A stretch of DNA of 64,000 nucleotides from Chloroflexota bacterium (GTDB lineage: Bacteria > Chloroflexota > UBA11872). The stretch covers positions 248,001 to 312,000 of the forward strand of contig JAJECS010000024.1 in NCBI GenBank assembly GCA_022821905.1, read 5' to 3'. A program made the position numbers and the translations under genes. The stretch's first letter is position 1. Each line of letters opens with the position of its first letter. Of the stretch, positions 8,602 through 18,189 are shown piece by piece. The notes below the pieces were generated by a model. That model ran no database searches, was not told where the DNA came from, and was given only the letters and a program-made list of their open reading frames with translations.

Positions 8602-9408
8602 ATGAAACACGCGGACTTCCTCCGCCGGCATCCGGTGTTCACCGGCCAGGAGTTGGCCGCGCACCTGGCGGTGCATGGCGAGGTCGGTCCGCGCGGGCAG
8701 GAGGCGCTGCTCGCCTACTACCGTCGGCGCGGGCGAATCTTGCGAATCCGGCAGGGACTGTACGCCGTCATCCCGCAGGGATCCGATCCCGAGAGCTATC
8801 CGGTGGACCCGTACCTCGTGGCTGCCAAGCTGACGCCGGATGCCGTCCTCTCCCATCACACCGCGCTTGAGTTTCACGGACGGGCATATTCGGTCTGGGG
8901 GCATCGGATCTACTCCGCCGCCCGTCCGCCGGGTCCGCTGACGTTCCAATCCCAGGTGTATCGCGGCTCGAGGTTTCCGACGACGCTACGCCGTACCGGG
9001 GCCGAGCACACGGACATTCAGCAGGTCGAGCGCGCCGGAGTGCCCGTGCGCGTGACCAGCCTCGAGCGGACGCTCGTAGATGCCGTGGATCGTCCGGATC
9101 TGGCCGGCGGCTGGGAGGAGGTCTGGCGGTCGCTAGCTTCGATCGAGTTTCTGGAAATGGACCGAGTCGTGGCATACGCCGTCGAACTCGATAACGCGAC
9201 GACCATCGCGAGGGTCGGCTTCGTCGTCAGCCAGCACCGGGACACGTGGATGATCACGGACCGACAGTTGCAGCCGTTGCGTGACCGGCGCCCGAAGCGC
9301 CCGCACTACCTGGATCGCAGCCGCCGGGAATCCGGGCGTCTGGTCAAGGAATGGAATCTGGTGGTCCCGCCGGACGTGCTTGACGGCACCTGGGGAGAGG
9401 TCCTGTGA
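8602..9408 (+). CDS. abiEi: AbiEi-type antitoxin / winged-helix regulator (type IV toxin-antitoxin)
   Basis: 268 aa from ATG 8602, preceded by GGAGG; the track's longer ORF from 8527 has an unlikely low-complexity leader. The N-terminal ~90 residues form a winged helix typical of AbiEi (HPVFTGQELAAHL, RILRIRQGLYAVIP). The C-terminal part has the conserved SHHTALEFHG and TSLERTLVDAVDRPDLAGG motifs. AbiEi antitoxins neutralise the AbiEii nucleotidyltransferase and repress the operon. The gene overlaps abiEii by 4 bp (GTGA), so the two are translationally coupled. It fits a phage-abortive-infection or island-stabilising module. The family call rests on motif recognition. Confidence 0.85.
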   Translation: MKHADFLRRHPVFTGQELAAHLAVHGEVGPRGQEALLAYYRRRGRILRIRQGLYAVIPQGSDPESYPVDPYLVAAKLTPDAVLSHHTALEFHGRAYSVWGHRIYSAARPPGPLTFQSQVYRGSRFPTTLRRTGAEHTDIQQVERAGVPVRVTSLERTLVDAVDRPDLAGGWEEVWRSLASIEFLEMDRVVAYAVELDNATTIARVGFVVSQHRDTWMITDRQLQPLRDRRPKRPHYLDRSRRESGRLVKEWNLVVPPDVLDGTWGEVL

Positions 9409-10376
9409 GAATCTCCCCCGAGGCGCTGGCCGCCGAGGCCGAGGCGACGGGATTCCGACCCGATGTGTTGGAGACCGCCGTGCAGCTCTTGAGCTTGCTC
9501 AGCGCGCTCACCAGGCATCCCGCGCTGCGAGGCAAACTGGCGCTCAAGGGCGGCACAGCGTTGAACCTCTTCGTGTTCGACGCGCCACGGCTATCAGTTG
9601 ATATTGACCTGAACTACGTGGGCGCTCAGCAGCTCTCCGACATGCAGAACGAGCGTCCGGTGATCGAGGCCGCCGTCGAGTCGGCGTTTCGCCGCGAGGA
9701 CTTCGTCGTCGGGCGGATGCGCAGCGGACATGCCGGGGGTGGGTGGTCACGCCGCTATCCGAACGCGGGCGGACAGTACGGTCGTCTAGAGGTGGACATC
9801 AACTTCATGTACCGCCTGCCGCTCTGGCCAGTCACCAGCAGGGATTCCATCAAGCTTGGACGCTGGCACGCGACAAGAATCCCGATTGTAGATCTGCATG
9901 AGCTGGCTGCCGGGAAGCTCACGGCGCTGCTGGCCCGTGGCCGGGCACGGGATCTCTTCGACAGCCGACTGATCTTCAGCCTGGATGGTCTTGATCGCCA
10001 GCGACTCAGGCTTGCGTTTGTAGTCTATGGGGCCATGAATCGGAGAGACTGGCGCACGGTGTCAGAGACCGATGTTCGATTCGACGCTGCAGAGTTGATG
10101 CGCCAACTGATGCCGACGCTGAATCGTGAGGCGCTGCCGCCCGACGCCGACCCGAAGGAGTACGGAACGACACTCGTTGATGAATGCCAGAGGGATCTAA
10201 AGACGTTGCTGCCGTTGAATGCGGCAGAGCTTGCGTTTCTCGATCGCCTGCTGGAACACGGTGAGGTGGAACCCGCACTCCTGACATCAAATGCCGAACT
10301 TCAGCGGCGCATCCGGTCCCAGCCGCTGCTGGACTGGAAAGCCCAGCACATCCGACGGTTCCGAGGTCTGTCCTAA
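9405..10376 (+). CDS. abiEii: AbiEii/AbiGii-type nucleotidyltransferase toxin
   Basis: 323 aa. The nucleotidyltransferase signature lies near residues 48-73 (LALKGGTALNLF..LSVDIDLNYVG, the GG..DxD pattern of the DNA polymerase beta superfamily). Further conserved segments are RLEVDINFMYRLPL and DLHELAAGKLTALLARGRARDLFD. Family members transfer nucleotides to RNA targets such as tRNA acceptor ends and cause reversible growth arrest. The GTG start overlaps the abiEi stop and has GGGAGAGG upstream. The catalytic Asp pair is intact, so the toxin should be active. Confidence 0.88.
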   Translation: MRISPEALAAEAEATGFRPDVLETAVQLLSLLSALTRHPALRGKLALKGGTALNLFVFDAPRLSVDIDLNYVGAQQLSDMQNERPVIEAAVESAFRREDFVVGRMRSGHAGGGWSRRYPNAGGQYGRLEVDINFMYRLPLWPVTSRDSIKLGRWHATRIPIVDLHELAAGKLTALLARGRARDLFDSRLIFSLDGLDRQRLRLAFVVYGAMNRRDWRTVSETDVRFDAAELMRQLMPTLNREALPPDADPKEYGTTLVDECQRDLKTLLPLNAAELAFLDRLLEHGEVEPALLTSNAELQRRIRSQPLLDWKAQHIRRFRGLS

Positions 10377-10730
10377 CGAGCGTGCCCTCTGCGAATTGCG
10401 GCAAGGTCGCCGTTCGTCGTGTCGTCCAACCGGTGCTCTTGGCCAGACGTACGCCAGCGTCGGCGATTTCAGCGATGCCCTTTTCGCGTGCGCTGAGAAT
10501 TCAGTGTCGGGGCTCGCTCTTGGCTCGGTTGCCGAACGGGCGGACGAATCGCCGCGCGGCTCGGACCGGTTGCTTCTCCGCGAGCACACGAACCGTTGCC
10601 GTCGGGGGCGGTCACGTGTGCGGGTGCACCGTTCGCCGATGGCTGGTAGGACCGGGACCCAGTGACGGGCCGACGTGAAGGGTGCCTGAATTACGGATTC
10701 CTGTATTCCCGTCGGGGTCGACCTGGCCGG

Positions 10731-11162
10731 ATGATCAATGCCATGGCTACGGCTGGAGTTGTGCGCCACACCGTTGCGCAGCCAGGTCGTCGATCGCTGT
10801 CGGAGTGGACGCGCCTGGTGGACACGTGTCTGAGGGATCTCGACCGTCCCATGCGGCTGCGTCGCTCTCCCCTGGTCAAGCTCCCCGGCGTGCACCGCTT
10901 TGCCAAGCGGCGCCACCCCAACAACCCACACGGCCGCGTGCTCGCGCTGCAGGAGCTCTTGATGCGTGCCGTCGATGTGTCGCTTCCCGCGCTCTCCGCA
11001 CGAGAACGCCGGTTCCTTGAGCGATACGCGAGCGGCGAGTCCATTGCGGCCATCGGCCGCGAGATGGGGATGAGCCGCTCGCATCTCTCAAGTGTCTACC
11101 GACCGACCGTGGGCGAGGCGGTGGCGGTGGCGCTCCGCAGCCTCGTCGACGCTGCGCCGTGA
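10731..11162 (+). CDS. Small HTH DNA-binding protein, island-associated family (copy 1 of 3)
   Basis: 143 aa from ATG 10731; the ORF track extends to GTG 10662. I do not recognise a named family. The C-terminal ~55 residues contain a clear helix-turn-helix: RRFLERYASGESIAAIGREMG followed by MSRSHLSSVYRPTV, resembling sigma-region-4 or resolvase-type HTHs. Two other genes in the window, at 39531 and 52164, share the same C-terminal pattern (FL.R..aG.sIA.iA..mG.sRSHlSr.yRP) with divergent N-termini. Its expression and target are unknown. Being close to the integrase and abiE, it may be an element regulator. Confidence 0.65.
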   Translation: MINAMATAGVVRHTVAQPGRRSLSEWTRLVDTCLRDLDRPMRLRRSPLVKLPGVHRFAKRRHPNNPHGRVLALQELLMRAVDVSLPALSARERRFLERYASGESIAAIGREMGMSRSHLSSVYRPTVGEAVAVALRSLVDAAP

Positions 11163-11628
11163 CCAACGTGGTGTCCGGCAAGCGGTGTGTACCCAGCAGG
11201 CGAGAGGCCTGCACCGGGCGGGGGGCGCCGATTATGGGGAGAACTGAGGAATCACCATAATAGTTACGCGACGCGAACCACTTTGTTTTGTCGAAACATT
11301 ATTCACAATATGTCTTCGCCCTGGTTTGACAGGCCTCGGAATGTCGCCGTTTGCGAAACGACGGTGTTGGTCGGCGAGGTGATGGGGTCTGCGATGTAGC
11401 GGGCGGCGCCAGAAGCGCCGTGTCGCCGCGTCCCGAGGAACCGCTATGGATCCTCGCAAGCAGCCGGTCGAGCTATCGAGGGCGGACGTCTTCAAGGGTT
11501 GCAATGGCTAGCCCTGGAACATCTCCGTCAACCGCAGCTGCATCCGCAATGCCGCCTACCACAGCCGGCCACGGCTTCGTGCGCGGAAGTGCCCCCATAC
11601 GCTCATGCCCCATCTGAGCGAAGCGCCA
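11163..11628. other. 465-bp region without a supported gene
   Basis: No ORF here looks like protein. It contains an AT-rich patch (about 11240-11330, with TTTGTTTTGTCGAAACATTATTCACAATATG) that differs from the GC-rich flanks and could hold a promoter or a recombination site for the neighbouring decayed integrase. I see no repeat that proves this. Confidence 0.5.
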
Positions 11629-12842
11629 TCAAACGAGAAGTACCGTCTTCCGCTCCAACGACCCGTCCCAAACCTGTTGGGAGCCCCCTGGCGAGGGGCT
11701 CCGGGTCATCCCTGCGTCATCCCGATGTCCGGAAATGTAGGCGTCCAGGTCCCGCGCGGCCGCCCGCTGCGAGTTCGGGAGCGCGTGGGCGTAGAGGTTC
11801 GCGGTCGTGGACTTGTCCCGATGACCCATCCGATCGCTCACCACCGGCAACGCGTGGCCACGCGCCAGCAGTAGGGTCGCGTGCGTGTGCCGCAGGTCGT
11901 GCAGCCGCGTGTGCCGCGGGAGCCCCGCCCGTGCGAGCGCCGCCTGCACCCAGCGGTAGACCGTGCTCACTTGTAGCGGCTTGCCCAGGGAATCCGCTAC
12001 CACCAGGTCATGGGTGGCGTAGCCGTCGCCTAGCTGCCGCCGCTGCGCAGCCTGTCGTGCGCGCTGGTCCCGCAGAACCGCGAGACCAAACGGTCCCAGT
12101 TCCACGATGCGCACCTGATGGGTCTTGGTCAGTCCGAAGACTAGTCCCTGGCCCTGTACCGGCGTCAGGCTCCGGCGGACGACCACAAAGCCGCGGTCGA
12201 AGTCGACATCCGCCCATTGCAGGCCCAGCAGCTCGCCGCGCGGAGCCCGCCGAGCACGGCCAGGACGAGCAAGGGGTAAACCGGTTGCGACTCGTTCGCC
12301 GCGAACAAGCGCTGCAGCGCCGGCTGGTCGAGGACCGAGACGGCGCGTTGCGGGATGCGCGGCAGTTCGACGGCGTCGGCCGCGTTGCGCGGAACCATCT
12401 GCCACGTGACCGCCTGGGCGAGCGCCTTGTGGATGACCGCATGCACCAGATGTACCGTTGCGGGCGCATCGCCCTGCTCGATGACCTCGTCGCACAGGTG
12501 CTGGACGTCGGCCGGCGTGATCCGGCGCAACGGCAGATGCCCGATGTCGGGAACGATGTGGCGGGCGACGATGCTGGCGTACCGAGCATGCGTACTGGGC
12601 CGCTTGTGCAACCGTAGGTGCGGGAGCCAGCGCTCGTGCAGGTAGCCGCTCAGGAAGGTCCGGCCGGCGCCGGCGACGACCCCGAGTTCCACCTCGCGCT
12701 CGAGGTCAGCGGCGACGCGCTGGGCGTCACGACGCGTGCCTCGAACGGTTCTCGATCGGTAGCGCTTGCGACCCGAGTCGTCGCGCCCGTCGTAGACCCG
12801 GACGCGCCAGGTTCCGCGTCGCATGCGTTGGATTGAAGCCAT
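11629..12842 (-). pseudogene. Second tyrosine recombinase, broken by a 1-nt frameshift
   Basis: Two minus frames together encode one phage-type integrase of about 400 aa. The N-terminal half starts at ATG 12842 (MASIQRMRRGTWRVRVYDGR, behind AGGTGG) and includes the AP2-like arm and SAM-like domain. It reads to LVLAVLGGLR, after which the frame is lost. The C-terminal half continues in the next frame as RGELLGLQWADVDFDRG with the catalytic LHDLRHTHATLLL, MGHRDKSTT and Tyr in ANLYAHAL. Joining GGLR to RGEL restores the usual GLRRGEL motif and needs one missing base near 12235. The excisionase-like gene 11 bp upstream shows the pair came from another mobile element. A sequencing error is possible. 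Confidence 0.8.
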
Positions 12843-12853
12843 GGATGTACCAC

Positions 12854-13081
12854 CTATGGATTGATGTCCCAAATACCGGCCGGAAGGCCGGTCGGATCGG
12901 GATTGTTGATGAGCCGCATGAGCGCGGCATAGGGAATGCGGATGTGCCGCCCGACCCTGAGCGACGGGATCGTGCCGTCCTGCACCGCGCGGCGCACGGC
13001 TTTCGGGCCGGTGCGTAGTAGTGCGGCGGCCTCGTCGACAGTGATGACAGCCGGTCGGTCGGTAGCGACGGTCGGCGTCAT
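12854..13081 (-). CDS. xis: Excisionase-like helix-turn-helix protein
   Basis: 75 aa. It is a MerR-type winged helix of the excisionase family: VITVDEAAALLRTGPKAVRRAVQDGTIPSLRVGRHIRIPYAALMRLI, covering the whole HTH_17-like domain. Such proteins bind att arms and steer integrases toward excision. The gene lies 11 bp upstream of the broken integrase on the same strand, the usual xis-int arrangement. It is intact, so it might serve the other integrase at 7.2 kb. Confidence 0.8.
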   Translation of the reverse strand: MTPTVATDRPAVITVDEAAALLRTGPKAVRRAVQDGTIPSLRVGRHIRIPYAALMRLINNPDPTGLPAGIWDINP

Positions 13082-13569
13082 CGTGGATCGTCGCCGAACC
13101 CAAGCGCGCGACGCCGTCGACCGAGGCTCAGCTGCAGACCGGCCGCCGGGTTCTGGGGGCCAGCAATTCGGCCGTCATCCGCCAGGGCGTCGCCATCGGT
13201 CGTAGTCCAACCGGCCAGGTGAGGCTGGTGTGCAGAGCGTCTTCAGCCACTTTGGCCGATGGACGGGACGGGGCAGCTTGCGTAGGGCATTGCCGTCTTC
13301 AATTCCTCGCACACGGCACCACTGTAGGCCGGTGCCTCGCGGGGTGACATGCAGGATTCCGTAGCCGTTGCGCCGCCCTTCAGGCCCGAACCTGAGACCA
13401 GCCGCACGGTTGTGCAGCGGGGGGTACGTCGCCCGGCCGCGGCGCATCGCCGAAGAACCCGACCTCAAAGGCGCGCTCTGCTGCGACAACTCCCGCGACT
13501 GCTGATTCGGCTCGGTCTCGTGCAGTCGGTAGGGACGCCGGTACCTGTCGCTACCCGCCGGCCTCCGAC
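13082..13569. other. 490-bp region with no firmly supported gene
   Basis: On the minus strand a reading frame continuing the 655-aa overlapping ORF contains a stretch that could be protein (AAGLRFGPEGRRNGYGILHVTPRG, ending near 13175). It has no clear start or family. Otherwise nothing is seen. Confidence 0.35.
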
Positions 13570-15093
13570 TCAGCGCTGCCTGAGGGTGTTGACCACACTG
13601 GCCAGCAGGGGCGCCAGCGCCGCCGCGGACGGACAGTCGATGAAGCGCTCCCCGAAGAGGTTGCGCATCTCCCGCCGGTTGCCGGCTTCCAGTTCGACGC
13701 CCAGCCCCAGCACCTCGATCCGGGCCTCGGCCGCGCAGTGGTTCAGATGCCCCACGGCCGGCGGGTCGTGCGGCTCCCCGTCGTGGATGATCACCAGCAC
13801 CTTCAGCGTCTCGGGCCGCGCGGTCATCTCGTTCAGGAGCGCCTGGTAGGCCGGGCTCATGGCGCTGCCCGTGTTGGCCGGCAGTCCCGCCAGCCGTGCC
13901 AGCGCCCGCTCCGACGCGTCGCCCGACCGCAGGATCCACTCCGCGCCCTCGAAGGCGACCACCCCGTGCCAGACGTCCAGCTCCGCGCAGGCGAGGTGCA
14001 GCGTGGCCGCCGCCACCCGGGCCGCCGCCATCCGCGCCCCGTCCATCGAACCCGACCGGTCCAGCAGCACGCCCATCGCCACGGACTGCGAATCGGGCTC
14101 CGGCTCCGCCGGCATCACGAAGGGCGTGGCGTCCTAGCTGCGGATCGCCGCCCGCAGGCTCAGCCGCCCATGGCGATCGGTCCACTCCGGCGTGCGCGCC
14201 ACCTCCGGCAGGGCGAGCCGCGCCACCAGCTCCGACGCCAGCGGCTCCGCCGCCGCCAGCAGCGGGCCCGGCGGCGCCAGCAACCGCTCGGGGCCGAACC
14301 CCGCCGTCCCCACCTCGGCTGGAAGCTCGTCGTCGTCCGTTGCTGACTTGCCGGGATCCTGCCAGTCGGTCCCTCCGCTCAGCGGCGGCTCGGCCGGATC
14401 GGATCGCGTCCCACGGGTCGGCGCCACCGGCACCGGCACACACTGGGGCAGCGGCTGCTCCAATCCCAGGATCGCCACGATCTGCTCCGCGAGGTCGTAA
14501 ACCCGTCCCGTGTCCGGCGCCACCCACGCCCGCTCGACGAGGGACTTCACCTGGCGCCAGCGCCGCCGGTTCACCGCCGACAGGTACCCGTTCAGGGGCA
14601 GCCCGAGCCGTTGCGCCCAGCGCCACTGCAGCGCCGCCAGCACCACCCAGCGCGGGTCGACCGGGTCCTGCAACTCCCCGCGCGGATGTCCCAGCGGCAG
14701 GACGCGCCCGTATCAATGTCGCGTCAGCGCCGTCAGCGCCCGGCGCACCGTCCAGAACTGCCCGCCCATGATCCGCTCGATGCGCTCGTCCTCCAGCACG
14801 TTGGTGACCTGCTGCACCACCGGGGTGGCGCCGTCGCGCGGCGTCGTGTAGCGCGCATGGCCCACTTCGTGCACCAGCAAGCCGCGCGTCAGCAGGTATT
14901 GGGTCCGCGGCGGGCCCGGGTGGGCCCGCGGGTTCACCGTGATCGTGCGCCGGGCGAAGTCGCACACGCCGCTCAGGCAGATGTTCGGGTCGTCCTCGAG
15001 CTCCACCGCGAAGGCGTAGGGGCCCAGGAACGACTTGCCGTAGGTCACGAGCTGCCGCTCGATGCTCGGCCACTGATACCACCGCACCGCCAT
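13570..15093 (-). pseudogene. CobT-like VWA/metallopeptidase-type protein with two in-frame stop codons
   Basis: Three ORFs (126, 179 and 182 codons) lie in one frame, separated only by TGA at 14713-14715 and TAG at 14134-14136. Together they make one ~507-codon gene. The first part has VHEVGHARYTTP and VLEDERIERIMGG, matching the N-terminal region of CobT-like proteins. The last part is a von Willebrand A domain with the MIDAS motif LLDRSGSM. VWA proteins of this kind pair with MoxR-type AAA+ ATPases, and such an ATPase gene lies directly upstream. Both stops could arise by one C-to-T change (CGA to TGA, CAG to TAG). The gene is probably dead unless stops are read through. Confidence 0.72.
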
Positions 15094-15181
15094 TGGTCGT
15101 CCTCCTTCTTGTCGGGAAACATGAGAGGCCCGCGCCGCACATGGCGCGGGCCTCGGAACACTTGGGGCTTCGCGGCCTGGG

Positions 15182-16335
15182 TCAGACGCCCACCGGTCGG
15201 TGATTGGCCACCATCTGCAGCAGCAGGTCGCGCGTCTCGCTTGTCACCCGCCCGTCGGAGTCACGACCGGCCACTCCCGGCAGCCAGGACATCAGCGCCG
15301 CATCCGCCAGGATGCGTCCCGGATCCCCCGGGCCCTGCAGCGGCTCCCGCACCAACTCGCCCCAGGCCAGCAATCCCCGCGGCGACATGTGCGCCGGCAG
15401 TTGCCGCGTGCGCCGCAGGGCGCGCGTCTCCTGGGCCACCCGTACCATCCACGTGGCCACCGCCGCCGGCAGGCCCGTGCGCCGGCGCAGCAGCGTCGCC
15501 TCGTCCTTCGGCTCCAGGTAGTCGAACTCCAGCGTCACCGGGAACCGGTCCGCCAGCGCCGCGTCGATGGGGTTCACCAGGTATCCCTGGCCCTGGTTCA
15601 TGGCCATCAGCACCATGAACCCCTCGACCGCCCGCACCTCGCGTGAGCCGTGCTCGGTCAGCACCAGCGCCCGGCGCGAGATCGCGCCCAGCAGCACGTT
15701 CAACGTCTTGCCGGGCATGCGATTGGCCTCGTCCACGAACAGCACCTGCCCCTGCCGCATGGCCTGCGTCAACGGCCCGTCGGCCCAGGTGTAGCGGGCC
15801 GCGGGGCTGCCGGTCTCTAGGTCGCCGCCCGCCGCCAGGCGGCAGGCGATCTCTGCTTGCACCGTGAATGGGTCCGCCTCAGCCGACCGGTCCGGCACAT
15901 AGCCGCCCAGCAGGTCCACCGGCTGCATCGCCTCGTGGCCTTCGAAAGTCCGCAGCTCGCGGTGGCCGTAGCGTGCGGCCTCGGCGGCGCACAGGGACTT
16001 GCCCGTCCCCGCGGGCCCACCAGCATGGCGTGCAGGCCACGTTCCACCGCCAGGACCAGCTGGCCGAGCTGCGGCCCGCAAAACGCGGCGCCCTCCACAC
16101 GGCGCGTCAGCGCCTCCGGCAGGCGGCTGGGCACCACCAATCCCGTCGCCCGGTAGGCGGTCAGGGCCTCCGGGTCGGTCAGCAGCGGTGCCAGGTCGTC
16201 CGAGATCGGGTCGGGCCGCGCCTCGCACGCCACCTCGATCACCAGTCGGTGCAACCGGTCGTTGACCGGCGCCGGCGTCTGGTCGCGGAACAGCAGCCAG
16301 TACCAGAGCTCATCCGCCACCCGCGCCAGAGGCAC
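15182..16335 (-). pseudogene. MoxR-type AAA+ ATPase, frameshifted at the P-loop
   Basis: The N-terminal reading frame (VADELWYWLLFRDQTPAPVNDRLH..LVLAVERGLHAMLVG) loses phase at ~16015. The continuation, with Walker A PAGTGKSLCAAEAARYG, Walker B QVLFVDEANRMPGK, sensor VLMAMNQGQGYLV and arginine finger region DAALADRFPVTLEF, is in another frame. Joining LVG to PAGTGKS rebuilds a standard GPAGTGKS loop and needs one missing base, probably a C in a GGGCCC run. MoxR ATPases act as chaperones that remodel partner complexes with a VWA protein, here the neighbour at 13.6-15.1 kb. The frame before 16335 also reads sensibly (TDLLDAWEALLAAWQAADREL), so the true start lies further upstream, perhaps beyond a second frameshift near 16420. 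Confidence 0.75.
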
Positions 16336-16360
16336 GGCCAGGGACTCGCTCAGCTCTCGG

Positions 16361-16918
16361 TCAGCGGCCTGCCAGGCCGCCAGCAGCGCCTCCCAGGCGT
16401 CCAGCAGATCGGTCGCCGAGCATCCGCAGGGCTTTCACCTGAATGGGAAGCACATCCGCCGTCGCGGAACTGCTAGCCGGTACCGCCAATGGCGCCGTTG
16501 GATGGCTGACCTGACGGCGGGCCCCGCGTGGGCGATCGATCCAATCGGGATCCACCGCCACCCGGTGCCAGGTGCCGCGCGCCACATGCGTCGGGCGCAC
16601 CCCGCCGGTCAACTGCCGGATCGCGGCCGCCGCCTGCCGCCGGGTGATGTCGCCCACCGCCACGCCGAAGCGCACCGGCAGCTCCCGCCGCCAGTCGGCG
16701 CCGAGCAGCTCCGCCAGCAGGGTCAGCTGCCGGTTGCGCGCCGGCCGCTCCCGATACGGCACCTGCCGCACGACGCTCGCGTAGGGCCGCTTGCCACCGG
16801 CGGTCGGTATCGACTCGCCGACCGCGTTTGTCACTTGCGTGGGGGCCGTCACCGGCCCGCCACGCCGCACCATGCGCCGTGCTGCCGGCGGCAGCAGACG
16901 CCCTAAACCTGGGATCAT
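16361..16918 (-). CDS. Uncharacterised protein upstream of the MoxR/VWA pair
   Basis: 185 aa from ATG 16918, chosen because AAAGGAG stands seven bases upstream; the 251-aa ORF in the track adds an unlikely leader. I do not recognise a family. The sequence is basic in the middle (RPYASVVRQVPYRERPARNRQLTLLAELLGADWRRELPVRFGVAVGDITRRQ), without membrane segments. It precedes the MoxR and VWA pseudogenes on the same strand, so it probably belonged to the same operon. Its C-terminal residues after VKALRMLGD may be out of frame relative to the ancestral reading, since the helix there continues better in the MoxR frame. Confidence 0.5.
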   Translation of the reverse strand: MIPGLGRLLPPAARRMVRRGGPVTAPTQVTNAVGESIPTAGGKRPYASVVRQVPYRERPARNRQLTLLAELLGADWRRELPVRFGVAVGDITRRQAAAAIRQLTGGVRPTHVARGTWHRVAVDPDWIDRPRGARRQVSHPTAPLAVPASSSATADVLPIQVKALRMLGDRSAGRLGGAAGGLAGR

Positions 16919-17664
16919 GACGCTTCTCCTTTGCCCATTGAGGGCACGAAGACCCGCCGGATCCCATCGCCGGCGGGCCGTCGGCCACCCTCCGGTGGCC
17001 GTCCCGCCGGCGCCTTCGTACGCCGACCTCGAACCTTGACGCCCGGAGCGACCTCCCAGCGCTTCGGTGTCCCACTCACTCGGACCGGGCAACCTCCCGT
17101 TGCCCGGTCGCCTCAATCCGTGTCGCGGGCCCGCGGCGGTTTCGTGTTGCGCGGGATGCGCGACACGGCCAGCGTGCCCTGGATGCGCCGGGGTGCCTAT
17201 CCAGGTTTCCGCAAATGTGGAGAGTCAAGGCGACACAGCCGCCGAGGAGACCGACCAGCGGGTACCGCAGCCGCTCACAACATCCCCATGGTCAACACAG
17301 CTGACGTCGTTCACCGATGCCCGGCGAATATCCACATCGCTCACCTAGCCTCAAAAGGGAAACGCTTGCGAGACAGCCAGACGAATGTAGTGGGTGCGCG
17401 AGTGTCCTAGCGTGCCGACCGCTGAGCAATCTCGCCGCCGTCGTGCATTAGGACCACTCCTAGATCATTACAGCAGCCACGCTGAAGAAGATTCCCCCAA
17501 GGTGCGGAAACCGGACAGGATGCGACCGTTGCAGTCCCCCATTGCGCACCCGCTACCAATCGACCTCTCCGCCTTGTACTCTTGCCAACGCCACCCGGAA
17601 TGACCAGCTACTCCTTTCCTCCACTCCCCTTTCACCAGCCCCACCTACGGAAGGCCACCTACTC
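16919..17664. other. 745-bp boundary region before the phosphorothioation locus
   Basis: No supported gene. The sequence changes from very GC-rich on the left to nearly balanced composition from about 17400 on, which marks the start of a block with a different origin. A short motif ATCCAGGTTTCCG (about 17202) also occurs near 59864, upstream of the transfer genes, which could reflect related element backbones. Confidence 0.45.
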
Positions 17665-18189
17665 GTGCCAACCGCCCAGCTCCTCGACGCTATCCGAGAC
17701 GACGACCACCTGTTGGGCCGCTATCAGGTAACTTTCATGCTCTCTCCGCCGCTTTTGGCTCCGATAGGTGCCAACCTTCCCACCCTTGACTGGCACTCGA
17801 TACCCTATGGCGCAGCACAAGTTTCCAGAGTCCCAAACGATAAGCGCGGTGTATATGCCCTAGTAATAGGCACCGATCCCGCCTCAGTACCTCCCCATGG
17901 ATATGTTTGTTACATCGGCATCAGCGGCCATAATTCTAATCGATCACTCCGGTCGCGCTATCGCGATTATTTGAACGAAAGGATTTACGCTAAGCGCAAG
18001 CATATTGCGCACTTGATAGTAAAATGGCACGAAGTGCTGCAGTTCTGCTTTGCCCCCGTCGATAGCGACGTCACATCAGACCAACTTTCCCTCATCGAAA
18101 AGAGCCTCAATGACGCATTTATGCCTCCATTTTCACGCCGCGACTTTAGCGCCGAAATTGCCGCCACACGTCGGGCTTTTCGAGGATGA
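17665..18189 (+). CDS. GIY-YIG-like nuclease domain protein
   Basis: 174 aa from GTG 17665; the ORF track begins at 17542 with a low-complexity leader (TSPPCTLANATRN). The core RGVYALVIGTDP..GYVCYIGISG followed by SLRSRYRDYLNE and KHIAHLIVKWHEVLQF resembles the GIY-YIG endonuclease fold: the GVY and CYIG strands, the catalytic Arg-helix, and a possible metal Glu in SLIEKSLNDAF. GIY-YIG enzymes make single- or double-strand cuts in DNA. The stop overlaps the start of the DGQHR gene by 4 bp (ATGA), so the two are co-translated. Composition is much more AT-rich than the element average. I infer a DNA-cleaving partner of the DndB-like protein. Confidence 0.65.
   Translation: MPTAQLLDAIRDDDHLLGRYQVTFMLSPPLLAPIGANLPTLDWHSIPYGAAQVSRVPNDKRGVYALVIGTDPASVPPHGYVCYIGISGHNSNRSLRSRYRDYLNERIYAKRKHIAHLIVKWHEVLQFCFAPVDSDVTSDQLSLIEKSLNDAFMPPFSRRDFSAEIAATRRAFRG

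Noticed and set aside
11499-12617. 372-aa plus ORF
   Set aside because: Antisense shadow of the broken integrase.
13175-15142. 655-aa minus ORF, the longest in the region
   Set aside because: It overlaps the CobT/VWA gene in another frame; its Gly/Arg/Pro-rich translation has no domain, whereas the overlapping frame carries HEVGHARYTTP and LLDRSGSM.
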